Source: a virus. From it: a stretch of DNA of 25,452 nucleotides. The notes beneath the pieces are model-generated. The model was given only the letters and a program-made list of their open reading frames with translations. It made no database searches and was not told the origin of the DNA. A program made the translations under genes and the position numbers. The stretch lies in IMG/VR virus record IMGVR_UViG_3300043410_000935, positions 1-25,452 of that record; one strand, 5' to 3'. Of the stretch, positions 6,568 through 13,225 are shown piece after piece (position 1 is the first letter of the stretch; each line of letters opens with the position of its first letter).

Positions 6568-6598
6568 TAAAATTAGAGAAAAATAGTTAACGAACAAA
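6568..6598 (-). promoter_or_regulatory. Bacteroidota-type promoter for the 117-residue gene
   Basis: On the minus strand TTTG (6595-6598) is followed after 19 bp by TAATTTTA (6568-6575), one mismatch from TAnnTTTG. It lies 35 bp before the ATG, in the 71-bp gap after the cREC gene. Confidence 0.45.
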
Positions 6599-6603
6599 AT
6601 TTT

Positions 6604-7080
6604 TTAATCTTTTCTTCGCCATTTAGCTTCCCTAACTTCAGGACTCATTTTAAACTGTTCATCAATTGTATGTGGAAAAGGTTGGTATTTACATGTCATT
6701 GGTAATCTACAATTTTTTAAATAATTGTTGATATATCCCATCATATTATGTGCTCCGACGGGATTTGCTGAATGAACAAAAATTTGGGGTAAAGGTATAC
6801 CTGTTTCAATACTCCTATTTACAAGAAATTTGCAACAATCATAACCTGTTTTTTCAATTATATTAGAATAATCAATAACATAATTATCCTTTACGTTATT
6901 GTAGTATTCAACCATTGCTGTGTCACCTAAATCATGGTCAAGTGAAATCATGTCGATATTTTCAAGACCGTGACGATTTATATTTGCAACAAATTGGGTA
7001 TAGTCTCTCACAACAATCCATTCAGAATCTGTTGGTGTCCTTACATCATCCAAATAAATTTTTACTTTTTCAATTCTCAT
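6604..7080 (-). CDS. Cyclic-phosphate processing receiver-like (cREC) domain protein
   Basis: A 158-residue protein with the hallmarks of the family called cyclic-phosphate processing receiver domain: IYLDDVRTP (D11, D12, R14), ISLDHDLGD (D48, H49, D50), a TGYDCCKFLV helix (79-87) and FVHSANPVGAHNM (H103, S104, N106). The family has a response-regulator-like fold with altered active-site residues, and has been proposed to process 2',3'-cyclic phosphate RNA ends because it occurs beside RNA ligases. Here its ATG lies 11 bp inside the end of the RNA ligase gene, so the two are translationally coupled. It would act in the cytoplasm, preparing 3' ends before ligation. The activity itself is a family-level prediction; the family match is a confident reading by eye. 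Confidence 0.8.
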   Translation of the reverse strand: MRIEKVKIYLDDVRTPTDSEWIVVRDYTQFVANINRHGLENIDMISLDHDLGDTAMVEYYNNVKDNYVIDYSNIIEKTGYDCCKFLVNRSIETGIPLPQIFVHSANPVGAHNMMGYINNYLKNCRLPMTCKYQPFPHTIDEQFKMSPEVREAKWRRKD

Positions 7081-8293
7081 CTTTCTTAAATGGTTTTTCG
7101 TATTTTGGTTTCATTAATCTCCATATGATATGTTCATATGGTTTCCTATCCCACATGGCAAATAGTATCGGTCTATAAAATGTTTCAACATTACATTTCT
7201 CTAAATGTAGTGCAAAATCCTTTTTTGTTGGTTCGGGGTAAACGTCCCCGTATTTACCATATCTAAAGTAATCGTGTATTTTGCCACAATGTTCTCTAAT
7301 GTTATACATACCATATTGAAATGAACTAACTTGTTGTTTAACCCATTTGTAAAATTCATCAGGTACTCTATCTAAAAATTCATCTAAAGGTTTACCTTCC
7401 TTCATTAATTCCCAAATATCTTTAGAAGAAAAATTAGTTAGAATTTTATGTAATCTTTTATATTCTTCACCTTTTATTTTCATACGAAAACCATTCTTGA
7501 AACGAATTACATAACCTTCTTTATCTTTTGAAATTTCTTCCTTTAATACGTCATACCCTTCTCCCCATGTCTTATATAACATAACAACACGAAATCCAAT
7601 ATTTGAAATCATGTTTTTTAAACGAATATCATTATTGTCGTTATGGATATTAACCTCGTCTCCGGTTTTAGTATTTATCACACCTAACAAAACAAGATCT
7701 TCATAATCATACTCACACACTATTCTGTTCTCTTTGTAGATTATCTCAAACAAATATGTGTAATCGGTATGCAACCTTTCAAAATTATATTTTTCTAAAA
7801 GTTCCTTACCTTTAATTGCTTGTGGTGATGTGAAAGAACCACGAGTCGCCATAATCCATTCACCTTTAGTCTTTGGGGTCGGTTCGTAATACGGGTCATC
7901 AAAATTAGGTAGGTTGTTTGGGTCAAAGAACTTTTCCATACCGGTTTCGTAATTGTTATTGAACCATATGTTGTATCTTCTTTCATCACTCAATTCATAT
8001 TCGTAATAAAAAAGAATACCTAAAGACCCATCCATTTTTTCATAAACATCAAACAATTCATTTGGTAAATCCTCTGGTTTATGTTCTTCATAGTTAAAAA
8101 ACTTCTTAAATGGTCTTGCAACAATATCACCTTTAGAGTTTGTAACTAATCCACGACATTGCATAGTAATATCATCCCATAATTTCTCGTATTGAACTTT
8201 TGGGGAATAATTCCAAATAGTTAAATCAAGAGTTGGGTGAGTTTGTTTGTGTAACAAACCTTCTTTATGGTATTTCTCTAATGTTGATAACAT
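7070..8293 (-). CDS. rnlA: T4 Rnl1-type RNA ligase
   Basis: A 407-residue ATP-dependent RNA ligase (T4 RNA ligase 1 is 374 residues). Nucleotidyltransferase motifs appear in order: motif I YEKMDGSLG with the predicted adenylated lysine K86; TRGSF at 150-154; LFEIIY (181-186); motif IV EGYVIRF (259-265); motif V MKIKGEEY with K272 and K274. The C-terminal ~120 residues form the family-specific region, which in T4 recognises tRNA. The enzyme seals 3'-OH and 5'-phosphate RNA ends in the cytoplasm, and in T4 repairs tRNA cut by the host anticodon nuclease. It shares TAATG with the upstream 79-residue gene and overlaps the cREC gene by 11 bp. All catalytic residues I looked for are present, so it should be active. 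The substrate here is inferred. Confidence 0.9.
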   Translation of the reverse strand: MLSTLEKYHKEGLLHKQTHPTLDLTIWNYSPKVQYEKLWDDITMQCRGLVTNSKGDIVARPFKKFFNYEEHKPEDLPNELFDVYEKMDGSLGILFYYEYELSDERRYNIWFNNNYETGMEKFFDPNNLPNFDDPYYEPTPKTKGEWIMATRGSFTSPQAIKGKELLEKYNFERLHTDYTYLFEIIYKENRIVCEYDYEDLVLLGVINTKTGDEVNIHNDNNDIRLKNMISNIGFRVVMLYKTWGEGYDVLKEEISKDKEGYVIRFKNGFRMKIKGEEYKRLHKILTNFSSKDIWELMKEGKPLDEFLDRVPDEFYKWVKQQVSSFQYGMYNIREHCGKIHDYFRYGKYGDVYPEPTKKDFALHLEKCNVETFYRPILFAMWDRKPYEHIIWRLMKPKYEKPFKKDEN

Positions 8294-8532
8294 TATTTAT
8301 GTTTTTTAGATACTCCGAATGTAAAACTTTTATCTAACCAAGAAATGGATAAATAAAGACCGACAAAACCATCTTTAATAAATCTTTTGTGTTCTATCGG
8401 TGAGTAAGTTTCTAAATATAAATCAATGACAGGTATTATATGTATCGACCATTGATGATTGTGCTTGTTGAAATAAAATTTCATCTTATTTGTATTTTGA
8501 GTGTGAAAATATGATTTGATGAATTCACTCAT
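8293..8532 (-). CDS. Unknown 79-residue protein inside the RNA-repair cassette
   Basis: A small soluble protein, starting MSEFIKSYFHTQNTNKMKFY and ending FTFGVSKKHK. It has alternating hydrophobic strand-like segments (WSIHIIPVIDLYLETYS, GFVGLYLSISWLDKSFTFG), which suggests a small beta-rich fold. No family is recognised. Both ends overlap by one base in TAATG junctions, with the kinase upstream and the RNA ligase downstream, so it is made from the same message and probably at similar levels. It may be a small partner or regulator of repair; there is no direct evidence. The C-terminal ISWLDKSFTFG stretch is typical of short phage proteins of unknown role. Confidence 0.75.
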   Translation of the reverse strand: MSEFIKSYFHTQNTNKMKFYFNKHNHQWSIHIIPVIDLYLETYSPIEHKRFIKDGFVGLYLSISWLDKSFTFGVSKKHK

Positions 8533-8954
8533 TAAAGTTTAGTTTCAAATCTATCCTTCATTTGTTGAAGTTTATCTTCAGGGACATTATGAACATTTCC
8601 CCCTCCGTGGCGATTTTCTACTATTACTGTGTGAACCCTATACTTGTATCTTTCCGCCATGTCAAAATAAATTTTCATTTCCCATTCTTGTGTAAATGTA
8701 TTTGCCACAACAATTTTTGAAAATTCATTTTTCATTTTGTTAGCACATCTAACTTGACAGTGATTATGTGCCTCTTTTAATTTAGTGACATCAAAATTAT
8801 AATTCCCATCAGAATCAACAAAGTAATCGTCTGCCGATAAAACATCAGGTTGATCACTACCAACACAACGAAGTATTGCCGAACCTAATGTGGTTTTACC
8901 ACTACCAGGTATCCCTCTTAATAAGATTAAGTCTCCGATAAAATTATTTTCCAT
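8532..8954 (-). CDS. P-loop polynucleotide kinase (AAA_33/PNK-like)
   Basis: A 140-residue P-loop kinase. Walker A is RGIPGSGKTT (residues 13-22, K20). SADDYF (41-45) follows, as in the 5'-OH polynucleotide kinase group where an Asp acts on the 5'-OH. Then IVVANTFTQEWEM (81-93) and a C-terminal NVHNVPEDKLQQMKDRFE stretch, typical of the kinase domains of N4BP2- and CNP-like proteins. There is no 3'-phosphatase domain, unlike T4 Pnkp. It would phosphorylate 5'-OH RNA ends in the cytoplasm before sealing by the ligase. It is first in the cassette and shares TAATG with the 79-residue gene. The short gap upstream holds a terminator, so transcription may depend on read-through or an unseen promoter. 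Confidence 0.82.
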   Translation of the reverse strand: MENNFIGDLILLRGIPGSGKTTLGSAILRCVGSDQPDVLSADDYFVDSDGNYNFDVTKLKEAHNHCQVRCANKMKNEFSKIVVANTFTQEWEMKIYFDMAERYKYRVHTVIVENRHGGGNVHNVPEDKLQQMKDRFETKL

Positions 8955-8965
8955 GTCTCTTGATT

Positions 8966-8996
8966 AAAAAAAAATAGGGTCGGGGATACCGACCCC
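8966..8996 (-). terminator. Rho-independent terminator after the small lipoprotein
   Basis: Stem GGGTCGG (8977-8983) and CCGACCC (8989-8995) with a 5-nt loop. On the minus strand it is followed by a run of nine T (8966-8974), 12 bp before the kinase ATG. It separates the lipoprotein gene from the RNA-repair cassette, unless read-through occurs. Confidence 0.85.
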
Positions 8997-9001
8997 ATTC
9001 T

Positions 9002-9175
9002 TTATTTTACAGCTGTAGTGTCAGCAGCTGGTGCTGAAGTAGAATCTACTGATGCCGTTGCAGTATCAGCTTGAACCGCTGTTGAGTCAGTTGTTTCAGT
9101 TGCGGTTGACCCTGAACCACATGCAGTTAGTGTTAATGCAACACCAAGTGCGAAGATAAATGTATATTTTTTCAT
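9002..9175 (-). CDS. 57-residue lipoprotein, Thr/Ala/Ser-rich
   Basis: A short minus-strand ORF: MKKYTFIFALGVALTLTACG, then a tail of Ser, Thr, Ala and Asp (QADTATASVDSTSAPAADTT) ending AVK. The signal peptide has a lipobox LTAC with C19, so the mature product is a lipid-anchored peptide of about 39 residues without aromatic residues, probably disordered in the periplasm or on the outer membrane. It has its own host-type promoter (9182-9213) so near the ATG that the mRNA would be nearly leaderless, and its own terminator. Similar small lipoproteins are common in Bacteroidota hosts. In a phage, one could act in superinfection exclusion; that is inference. Confidence 0.8.
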   Translation of the reverse strand: MKKYTFIFALGVALTLTACGSGSTATETTDSTAVQADTATASVDSTSAPAADTTAVK

Positions 9176-9181
9176 ATATTG

Positions 9182-9213
9182 TAAATATACGACATTTTGG
9201 TGATATAAACAAA
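9182..9213 (-). promoter_or_regulatory. Bacteroidota-type promoter for the small lipoprotein
   Basis: On the minus strand TTTG (9210-9213), then 20 bp, then TATATTTA (9182-9189), one mismatch from TAnnTTTG. Only 6 bp lie between the box and the ATG at 9175, implying a leader of zero to a few bases. Confidence 0.5.
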
Positions 9214-9220
9214 TTTAAAT

Positions 9221-9249
9221 AAAAAACCCCAACTAGCTGTCGGGGTTTT
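9221..9249 (-). terminator. Rho-independent terminator after the clp gene
   Basis: Stem AAAACCCC (9223-9230) and GGGGTTTT (9242-9249) with an 11-nt loop. On the minus strand it ends in TTTTTTATTT. It lies 120 bp beyond the clp stop. Confidence 0.8.
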
Positions 9250-9320
9250 AAGGTCTTTCGGCGGGTTCAACCCCACTTACTTATTGAAAAAACGAAAAGG
9301 TAATCGACAAAGAGAACCTC
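9221..9320 (-). ncRNA. Possible small non-coding RNA or structured 3' UTR
   Basis: The 120 bp between the clp stop and its terminator carry no ORF on either strand. On the minus strand an ATATTTATA box (9327-9335) is followed by about 90 nt ending in the terminator. Possible stems are GGTCTTT (9252-9258) with AAAG and ACC (9309-9312 and 9316-9318, AGA bulge), and GGG-TTCAA-CCC around 9263-9274. A GGGGTT segment could also pair with the terminator's AACCCC, giving an alternative fold. This could simply be a clp 3' UTR. Confidence 0.25.
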
Positions 9321-9368
9321 TATTGATATAAATATATATAACTTTAGAGAAAAGTCAACTATTTACAA

Positions 9369-11381
9369 CTATTTTTTTGAAATAGTTAGTTTTTCGTTAG
9401 CATATCTAATGACTGCAAGTTTACCTTCAACGATATTACCTTTCAAGATTTCCTCACTTAAGAAGTCCTCACATAAATTTTGGATAATACGTTTAAGTGG
9501 TCTCGCACCATATTCTTCTTGAACGTTAAGTTCGTGAATTCGTTCGATAATTGATTGGTCAAAAGTCACATTAAATCCTTTATCAATTAAACGATTGTTT
9601 AGTTTACCAAGTTCAATAAGAATGATTTTCTTCAATGTTTCAGTATCCAACGCATTAAATAAAACAATGTCATCAATACGATTTAAAAATTCAGGATTGA
9701 ATTGTTGTTTTAATGATTTTTGAATCATTGATTTACGAACTTCATATTGTTGTTGTTCACTGCTTGATGTTGAGAATCCAACACCTCCACCGAATTCGGA
9801 TACTTTCTTTGCTCCAACGTTTGAAGTCATAATAATCAAACAGTTAGTAAAGTTTACCTTACGTCCAAATGAATCGGTTAAATGTCCCTCATCTAATATT
9901 TGTAACAATAAATTGAACACGTCCTTATGTGCCTTTTCAATCTCATCAAATAAGATAACCGAGAATGGATTGTTTTTAACCTTTTCAGTCAATTGACCTC
10001 CCTCATCGTATCCAACATAACCTGGAGGAGAACCAATTAATTTAGATACGTTATGACGGTCCATAAATTCACTCATGTCAACACGAATAATTTTATCAGG
10101 ATCACCAAATAACATTTCCGCTAATGATTTTGCCAAGAATGTTTTACCAACACCCGTTGAACCTAAAAAGATAAACGAACCAATAGGTTTATTACTATCT
10201 TTAATACCTACACGATTACGTCTGATGGCTTTTGATATGGACGTAATTGCTTCGTCTTGACCAATTACCTTAAGTGAAAGATTTTCTTCCATTTTAAGTA
10301 ACTTCTGTGTCTCCTTATCGTCTAATTTACTGATAGGTACACCTGTCATTTGTGATACAATTTCGTACACATCATTAATTGATACGGGAGTTTTATTATC
10401 TTTTTGTTTTTCCGCCCATTTTGTTTTCTCTTTCTCAAGTTTGTCTAAAACTTTTTTCTCATCATCTCTTAATTTTGCTGCGTTTTCGTAATCTTGTTTT
10501 TTAACAACTAAAAGTTTTTGTTCTTTAATACTCTCAACTTCTAGTTTTAATTTCTCAATTGATTCAGGAATACGACTTGATACACGTTTTTCAGAACCCA
10601 ATTCATCAATCACATCGATTGCTTTATCAGGAAACTGTCTATCTGTAATATAACGTCCAGCCAATTTAACAATTGTTTCAATTACACCATCCTCATAAGT
10701 TACTTTATGGAAATCTTGATATGATGTTTGAAGATTCTTTAGAATTTCAACAGTTTCGGCTGCGGTTGGTTCGTTAAGTATGATTTTTTGGAAACGTCTA
10801 ACCAATGCCGCATCTTTTTCGATGTGTTTTTTAAACTCATCAAATGTTGTGGCACCAATACATTGTATTTCACCTCTTGCCAACGCAGGTTTTAGAATGT
10901 TTGCAGCATCCATCGCACCACTTGCGTTACCCGCACCAACCATAGTATGTAACTCATCAATGAATACAATCACATTTGGTGATTCTTGTAATTCATTTAA
11001 GATAGCTTTAATTCTTTCTTCGAATTGTCCACGGTATTTTGTACCGGCAACAAGTGAAGTTAAATCTAACGACATGATTCTCTTATCTAAAAGATTAGTA
11101 GGACAATCACCTTTAACAATCATTAATGCAAGTTTTTCAACGAGAGCCGATTTACCAACACCCGCATCACCTACAATAACCGCGTTATTTTTCTTTTTAC
11201 GTGATAGAATTTGTGCAATTCGTTTCACTTCTTTATCCCTGCCAACAACAGGGTCAATTTTACCATCTTCCGCAAGTTTAATGAGATCCCTTGAGAAGTT
11301 ATCTAAAATTGGTGTGGTTGAACCTTTCCGAGTTTTTTTCGGGTTAGTAACGGGTCCATCGTCAAAAAAGTCTACTGCCAT
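9369..11381 (-). CDS. clpC: ClpC-like AAA+ unfoldase lacking the N-domain
   Basis: A 670-residue protein with two AAA+ modules. D1: Walker A GDAGVGKS (71-78), Walker B VIVFIDE (137-143), pore motif KYRG (115-118) and RR at 195-196. A short helical insert has the UVR-like QDYENAAKLRDDE (296-308). D2: GSTGVGKT (407-414), SVILFDE (474-480), pore GYVG (454-457) and LNRID (566-570). A VGF tripeptide (534-536) after TSNVGA sits where ClpC/ClpA carry the ClpP-docking loop, so it may hand substrates to host ClpP. Host ClpC proteins are about 820-850 residues; the missing part is the ~150-residue adaptor-binding N-domain, replaced by a 45-residue leader. It lies divergent to Hsp20, with a Bacteroidota-type promoter. 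Confidence 0.88.
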   Translation of the reverse strand: MAVDFFDDGPVTNPKKTRKGSTTPILDNFSRDLIKLAEDGKIDPVVGRDKEVKRIAQILSRKKKNNAVIVGDAGVGKSALVEKLALMIVKGDCPTNLLDKRIMSLDLTSLVAGTKYRGQFEERIKAILNELQESPNVIVFIDELHTMVGAGNASGAMDAANILKPALARGEIQCIGATTFDEFKKHIEKDAALVRRFQKIILNEPTAAETVEILKNLQTSYQDFHKVTYEDGVIETIVKLAGRYITDRQFPDKAIDVIDELGSEKRVSSRIPESIEKLKLEVESIKEQKLLVVKKQDYENAAKLRDDEKKVLDKLEKEKTKWAEKQKDNKTPVSINDVYEIVSQMTGVPISKLDDKETQKLLKMEENLSLKVIGQDEAITSISKAIRRNRVGIKDSNKPIGSFIFLGSTGVGKTFLAKSLAEMLFGDPDKIIRVDMSEFMDRHNVSKLIGSPPGYVGYDEGGQLTEKVKNNPFSVILFDEIEKAHKDVFNLLLQILDEGHLTDSFGRKVNFTNCLIIMTSNVGAKKVSEFGGGVGFSTSSSEQQQYEVRKSMIQKSLKQQFNPEFLNRIDDIVLFNALDTETLKKIILIELGKLNNRLIDKGFNVTFDQSIIERIHELNVQEEYGARPLKRIIQNLCEDFLSEEILKGNIVEGKLAVIRYANEKLTISKK

Positions 11382-11402
11382 TGTGTTTTATGTTTTATAA
11401 GA

Positions 11403-11433
11403 CAAACATAACATATTTTATACTCAATTCAAA
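11403..11433 (-). promoter_or_regulatory. Bacteroidota-type promoter for the clp gene
   Basis: On the minus strand TTTG (11430-11433), 19 bp, then TATGTTTG (11403-11410), an exact match to the TTTG/TAnnTTTG consensus. It is 21 bp upstream of the ATG, so the leader is about 15 nt. Confidence 0.65.
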
Positions 11434-11437
11434 AAAA

Positions 11438-11516
11438 ATGTCAAAATGTCTAAAAAAATGTCTAACGAATGTCTAAATGTCAGTTTTAGACATTTGGTTT
11501 ACAATTTGTAAATTGT
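11438..11516. promoter_or_regulatory. ATGTC repeat array and inverted repeat between clp and hsp20
   Basis: Five direct ATGTC copies at 11438, 11446, 11458, 11469 and 11477 (mostly aATGTCtaa) and one inverted GACAT at 11489-11493, which forms AAATGTC/GACATTT (11475-11481 with 11489-11495). Next to it is a perfect inverted repeat ACAATTT-GT-AAATTGT (11501-11516). The array abuts the clp -33 box, so a regulator binding here could control both divergent genes. No known operator is recognised. Confidence 0.6.
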
Positions 11517-11538
11517 GAATTAAAAAAATATAAAAACT

Positions 11539-11907
11539 ATGATAACATTATTCAAAGACCCACTTTTCAACACTTTAGATAGAGTGTTTGACGATGCTTA
11601 TTTAAGAGCTGATAAAAAAACTAACATTACCAAAGAAGGAAATGATTATCATCTACAGATTTCGGTGCCAGGATTAACTAAAGATGATATTACCATTTCT
11701 TTAAAAGATAATGTAATGTCCATTTCATATGATAAAAGTGAAAAGAATAAAAATTTCACATTTACAAATTCATTTAAAAAATCATATGAATTACCTGATG
11801 ACGTTGATGAAAAACACATCACAGGAACAGTTGAAAACGGTATTCTTGAAATTGTAATACCTACGAGTAAACGAAAAACAACCGAACGTCTAATATCCCT
11901 AAATTAA
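11539..11907 (+). CDS. hsp20: Hsp20/alpha-crystallin small heat-shock protein
   Basis: A 122-residue holdase chaperone. The alpha-crystallin domain spans about residues 28-110: DYHLQISVPGLTKDDITISL near the start and the signature GTVENGILEIVIP near 94-106 (the family's G-x-L motif). The N-terminal arm is short (MITLFKDPLFNTLDRVFDDA). It lacks a clear C-terminal IxI anchor but has LISLN at the end. It would bind unfolding proteins in the cytoplasm. T4-like phages of marine bacteria often carry Hsp20. Here it is divergent from a Clp unfoldase, so holding and unfolding may be co-regulated through the ATGTC repeats. A terminator follows 4 bp after the stop. Confidence 0.93.
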   Translation: MITLFKDPLFNTLDRVFDDAYLRADKKTNITKEGNDYHLQISVPGLTKDDITISLKDNVMSISYDKSEKNKNFTFTNSFKKSYELPDDVDEKHITGTVENGILEIVIPTSKRKTTERLISLN

Positions 11908-11911
11908 AACT

Positions 11912-11936
11912 AACCCCGAGAAATCGGGGTTTTTTA
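11912..11936 (+). terminator. Rho-independent terminator after hsp20
   Basis: Stem AACCCCGA (11912-11919) and TCGGGGTT (11924-11931) with a GAAA tetraloop and a following T run. Confidence 0.92.
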
Positions 11937-11939
11937 TTT

Positions 11940-11948
11940 GTATTTATG
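11940..11948 (+). promoter_or_regulatory. Candidate late promoter box GTATTTATG
   Basis: A GTATTTATG box right after the hsp20 terminator and 13 bp before the ATG of the 53-residue ORF. It is one base from the recurring GTATTTATA. Confidence 0.35.
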
Positions 11949-11961
11949 TTAAATAGAAATT

Positions 11962-12123
11962 ATGAACAAAGAACAAATGAAACGTAAACATATTGAAGAG
12001 GCTAATATACTTATGGAAAAAAGAGCGAGAGAACCTCAAGTAAAAGATGTTGTAGTTAAAGATACCACAAGAAAAGATAACCTAAAAAATAGACTTATGA
12101 ATCAATTGAAGTACGGTAAATAA
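11962..12123 (+). CDS. 53-residue basic helical peptide
   Basis: A short ORF starting MNKEQMKRKHIEEANILMEK and ending LKNRLMNQLKYGK, with RAREPQVKDVVVKDTTRKDN between. It is highly charged and basic, with two predicted helices joined by a short Val-rich linker. It lies alone between a terminator plus promoter-like box and the next transcript. No family is recognised. Its composition would suit binding to nucleic acid or an acidic partner, but that is a guess. Confidence 0.6.
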   Translation: MNKEQMKRKHIEEANILMEKRAREPQVKDVVVKDTTRKDNLKNRLMNQLKYGK

Positions 12124-12196
12124 ACATTCAATCCTTTATGTGGTTTGTTTTCTTTTTAACATTTATTTTGTATATTACACTATAAACTAATACTAT

Positions 12197-12442
12197 ATGG
12201 GAATTATATCAGAAAAAATTGATGGTAAACTAATTGAAGTTACTGTCAACTCAACAAATTTAAAAACGGCATCATATAATACTGAAACCGAAGATTTAAT
12301 TGTAACTTTTAATAACGGTGGTATTTATCAGTATGATAAAGTACCTTGGAATAAGTTTACCAAATTTAGGTTAGCCGAATCTCAAGGAAAATATTTTAAC
12401 CAAAACATCGCAAAAAGTTACAATTACAAAAAAATACAATGA
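12197..12442 (+). CDS. KTSC-domain protein
   Basis: An 81-residue single-domain protein matching the KTSC pattern: VNSTNLKTASYNTETEDLIV, then FNNGGIYQYDKVPWNKFTKF, and AESQGKYFNQNIAKSY near the end. The name comes from its fusion to the C-terminus of some lysyl-tRNA synthetases, and the molecular role is not settled, though binding of RNA or protein has been suggested. The stop overlaps the next start by 4 bp (ATGA at 12439-12442), linking it to the nucleotidyltransferase. No signal peptide, so cytoplasmic. Confidence 0.82.
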   Translation: MGIISEKIDGKLIEVTVNSTNLKTASYNTETEDLIVTFNNGGIYQYDKVPWNKFTKFRLAESQGKYFNQNIAKSYNYKKIQ

Positions 12443-13197
12443 GTTTATTTGAAGAATTGATTGAAGATAGGGTTGGGGATGAAAAGATTATTAAATCTTT
12501 TGAGTCTAAAGAAACGCTATCAGATAACATATTCGAAACTTCAGGTAAAAAGATTGTAATGCGTGATGATATTAGAAAATCATTATTAAAAATTGCGGAT
12601 GAATTTGTTGATACATTAGGAATTGAGTTTTTTATTCATGATGTTGTCTTAACGGGATCACTTGCAAATTACAATTGGTCCAATTTTTCCGATGTTGATT
12701 TACATATTGTAATTGATTATAAAGAAACTGATTACAATATAAATTTACTTAAGGAATTTTTTGATGCGAAGAAAAATGTATGGAATGAAAAACATGATAT
12801 CAAGATTAAAGGTTTTGATGTGGAGGTGTATGTTCAAGATGTGGAGGAACCACACATTTCTTCCGGTGTATATTCTATTCTAAATAACAAATGGATTATT
12901 GAACCTGAAATGTCTAAACCAAATATTGACGATAGAAAAATATTAGAAAAAGGTGAAGAATATGCCAAGAAAATAGACAATTTAATATCAAAAGCTCAAA
13001 AAGGTAACGATGTTATTAAAGAAATAGAATCATTACGTAAGAAGTTAAAAACGTTCAGACAGAGTGGATTAGATGGTGGTGGAGAGTACTCTTATGAAAA
13101 CTTAACCTTTAAATTATTAAGAAGAAACGGATACATCGGTAAATTATTAAAATTAAAAACTATAGTTACAGATAAGAAATTGTCTGTGGCACAATAA
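12439..13197 (+). CDS. Pol-beta superfamily nucleotidyltransferase with phage C-terminal helical domain
   Basis: A 252-residue protein. The core has LTGSLANYNWSNFSDVDLHI (71-90) with the GS pair (73-74) and the metal-binding DxD (D85, D87), and a third acidic residue in FDVEVYVQ (E129), so the catalytic set looks complete. Such enzymes transfer a nucleoside monophosphate to a protein, RNA or small molecule; the substrate cannot be read here. The C-terminal part, KLKTFRQSGLDGGGEYSYEN followed by LTFKLLRRNGYIGKL (about 206-240), is a separate helical module that I believe recurs after similar domains in T4-like phages. Coupled to the KTSC gene. It is not MNT/HEPN-like in context, since no HEPN partner is visible. 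Confidence 0.75.
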   Translation: MSLFEELIEDRVGDEKIIKSFESKETLSDNIFETSGKKIVMRDDIRKSLLKIADEFVDTLGIEFFIHDVVLTGSLANYNWSNFSDVDLHIVIDYKETDYNINLLKEFFDAKKNVWNEKHDIKIKGFDVEVYVQDVEEPHISSGVYSILNNKWIIEPEMSKPNIDDRKILEKGEEYAKKIDNLISKAQKGNDVIKEIESLRKKLKTFRQSGLDGGGEYSYENLTFKLLRRNGYIGKLLKLKTIVTDKKLSVAQ

Positions 13198-13225
13198 AGA
13201 ACCTTATTTTTTTCTATATATCTAT

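Noticed and set aside
9252-9318. tRNA-like look: a GGGTTCAACCC segment and a 7-bp closing stem with a bulge.
   Set aside because: The T-loop-like element is near the wrong end, no anticodon or D arm can be drawn, and no CCA-type acceptor is visible.
9369-11381. ClpB disaggregase identity for the AAA+ protein.
   Set aside because: The middle insert is short and UVR-like rather than the long ClpB coiled-coil, and a VGF tripeptide typical of ClpP-binding family members is present.
11501-11537. Exact TAnnTTTG promoter for hsp20.
   Set aside because: The best candidate is TACAATTTG, which has one extra base between TA and TTTG, and no TTTG lies at the proper distance.
12144-12170. Host-type promoter before the KTSC gene (TTTG, then TTATTTTG).
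   Set aside because: Spacing is about 15 bp instead of 19-20 and the -7 box has a mismatch; too weak to list.
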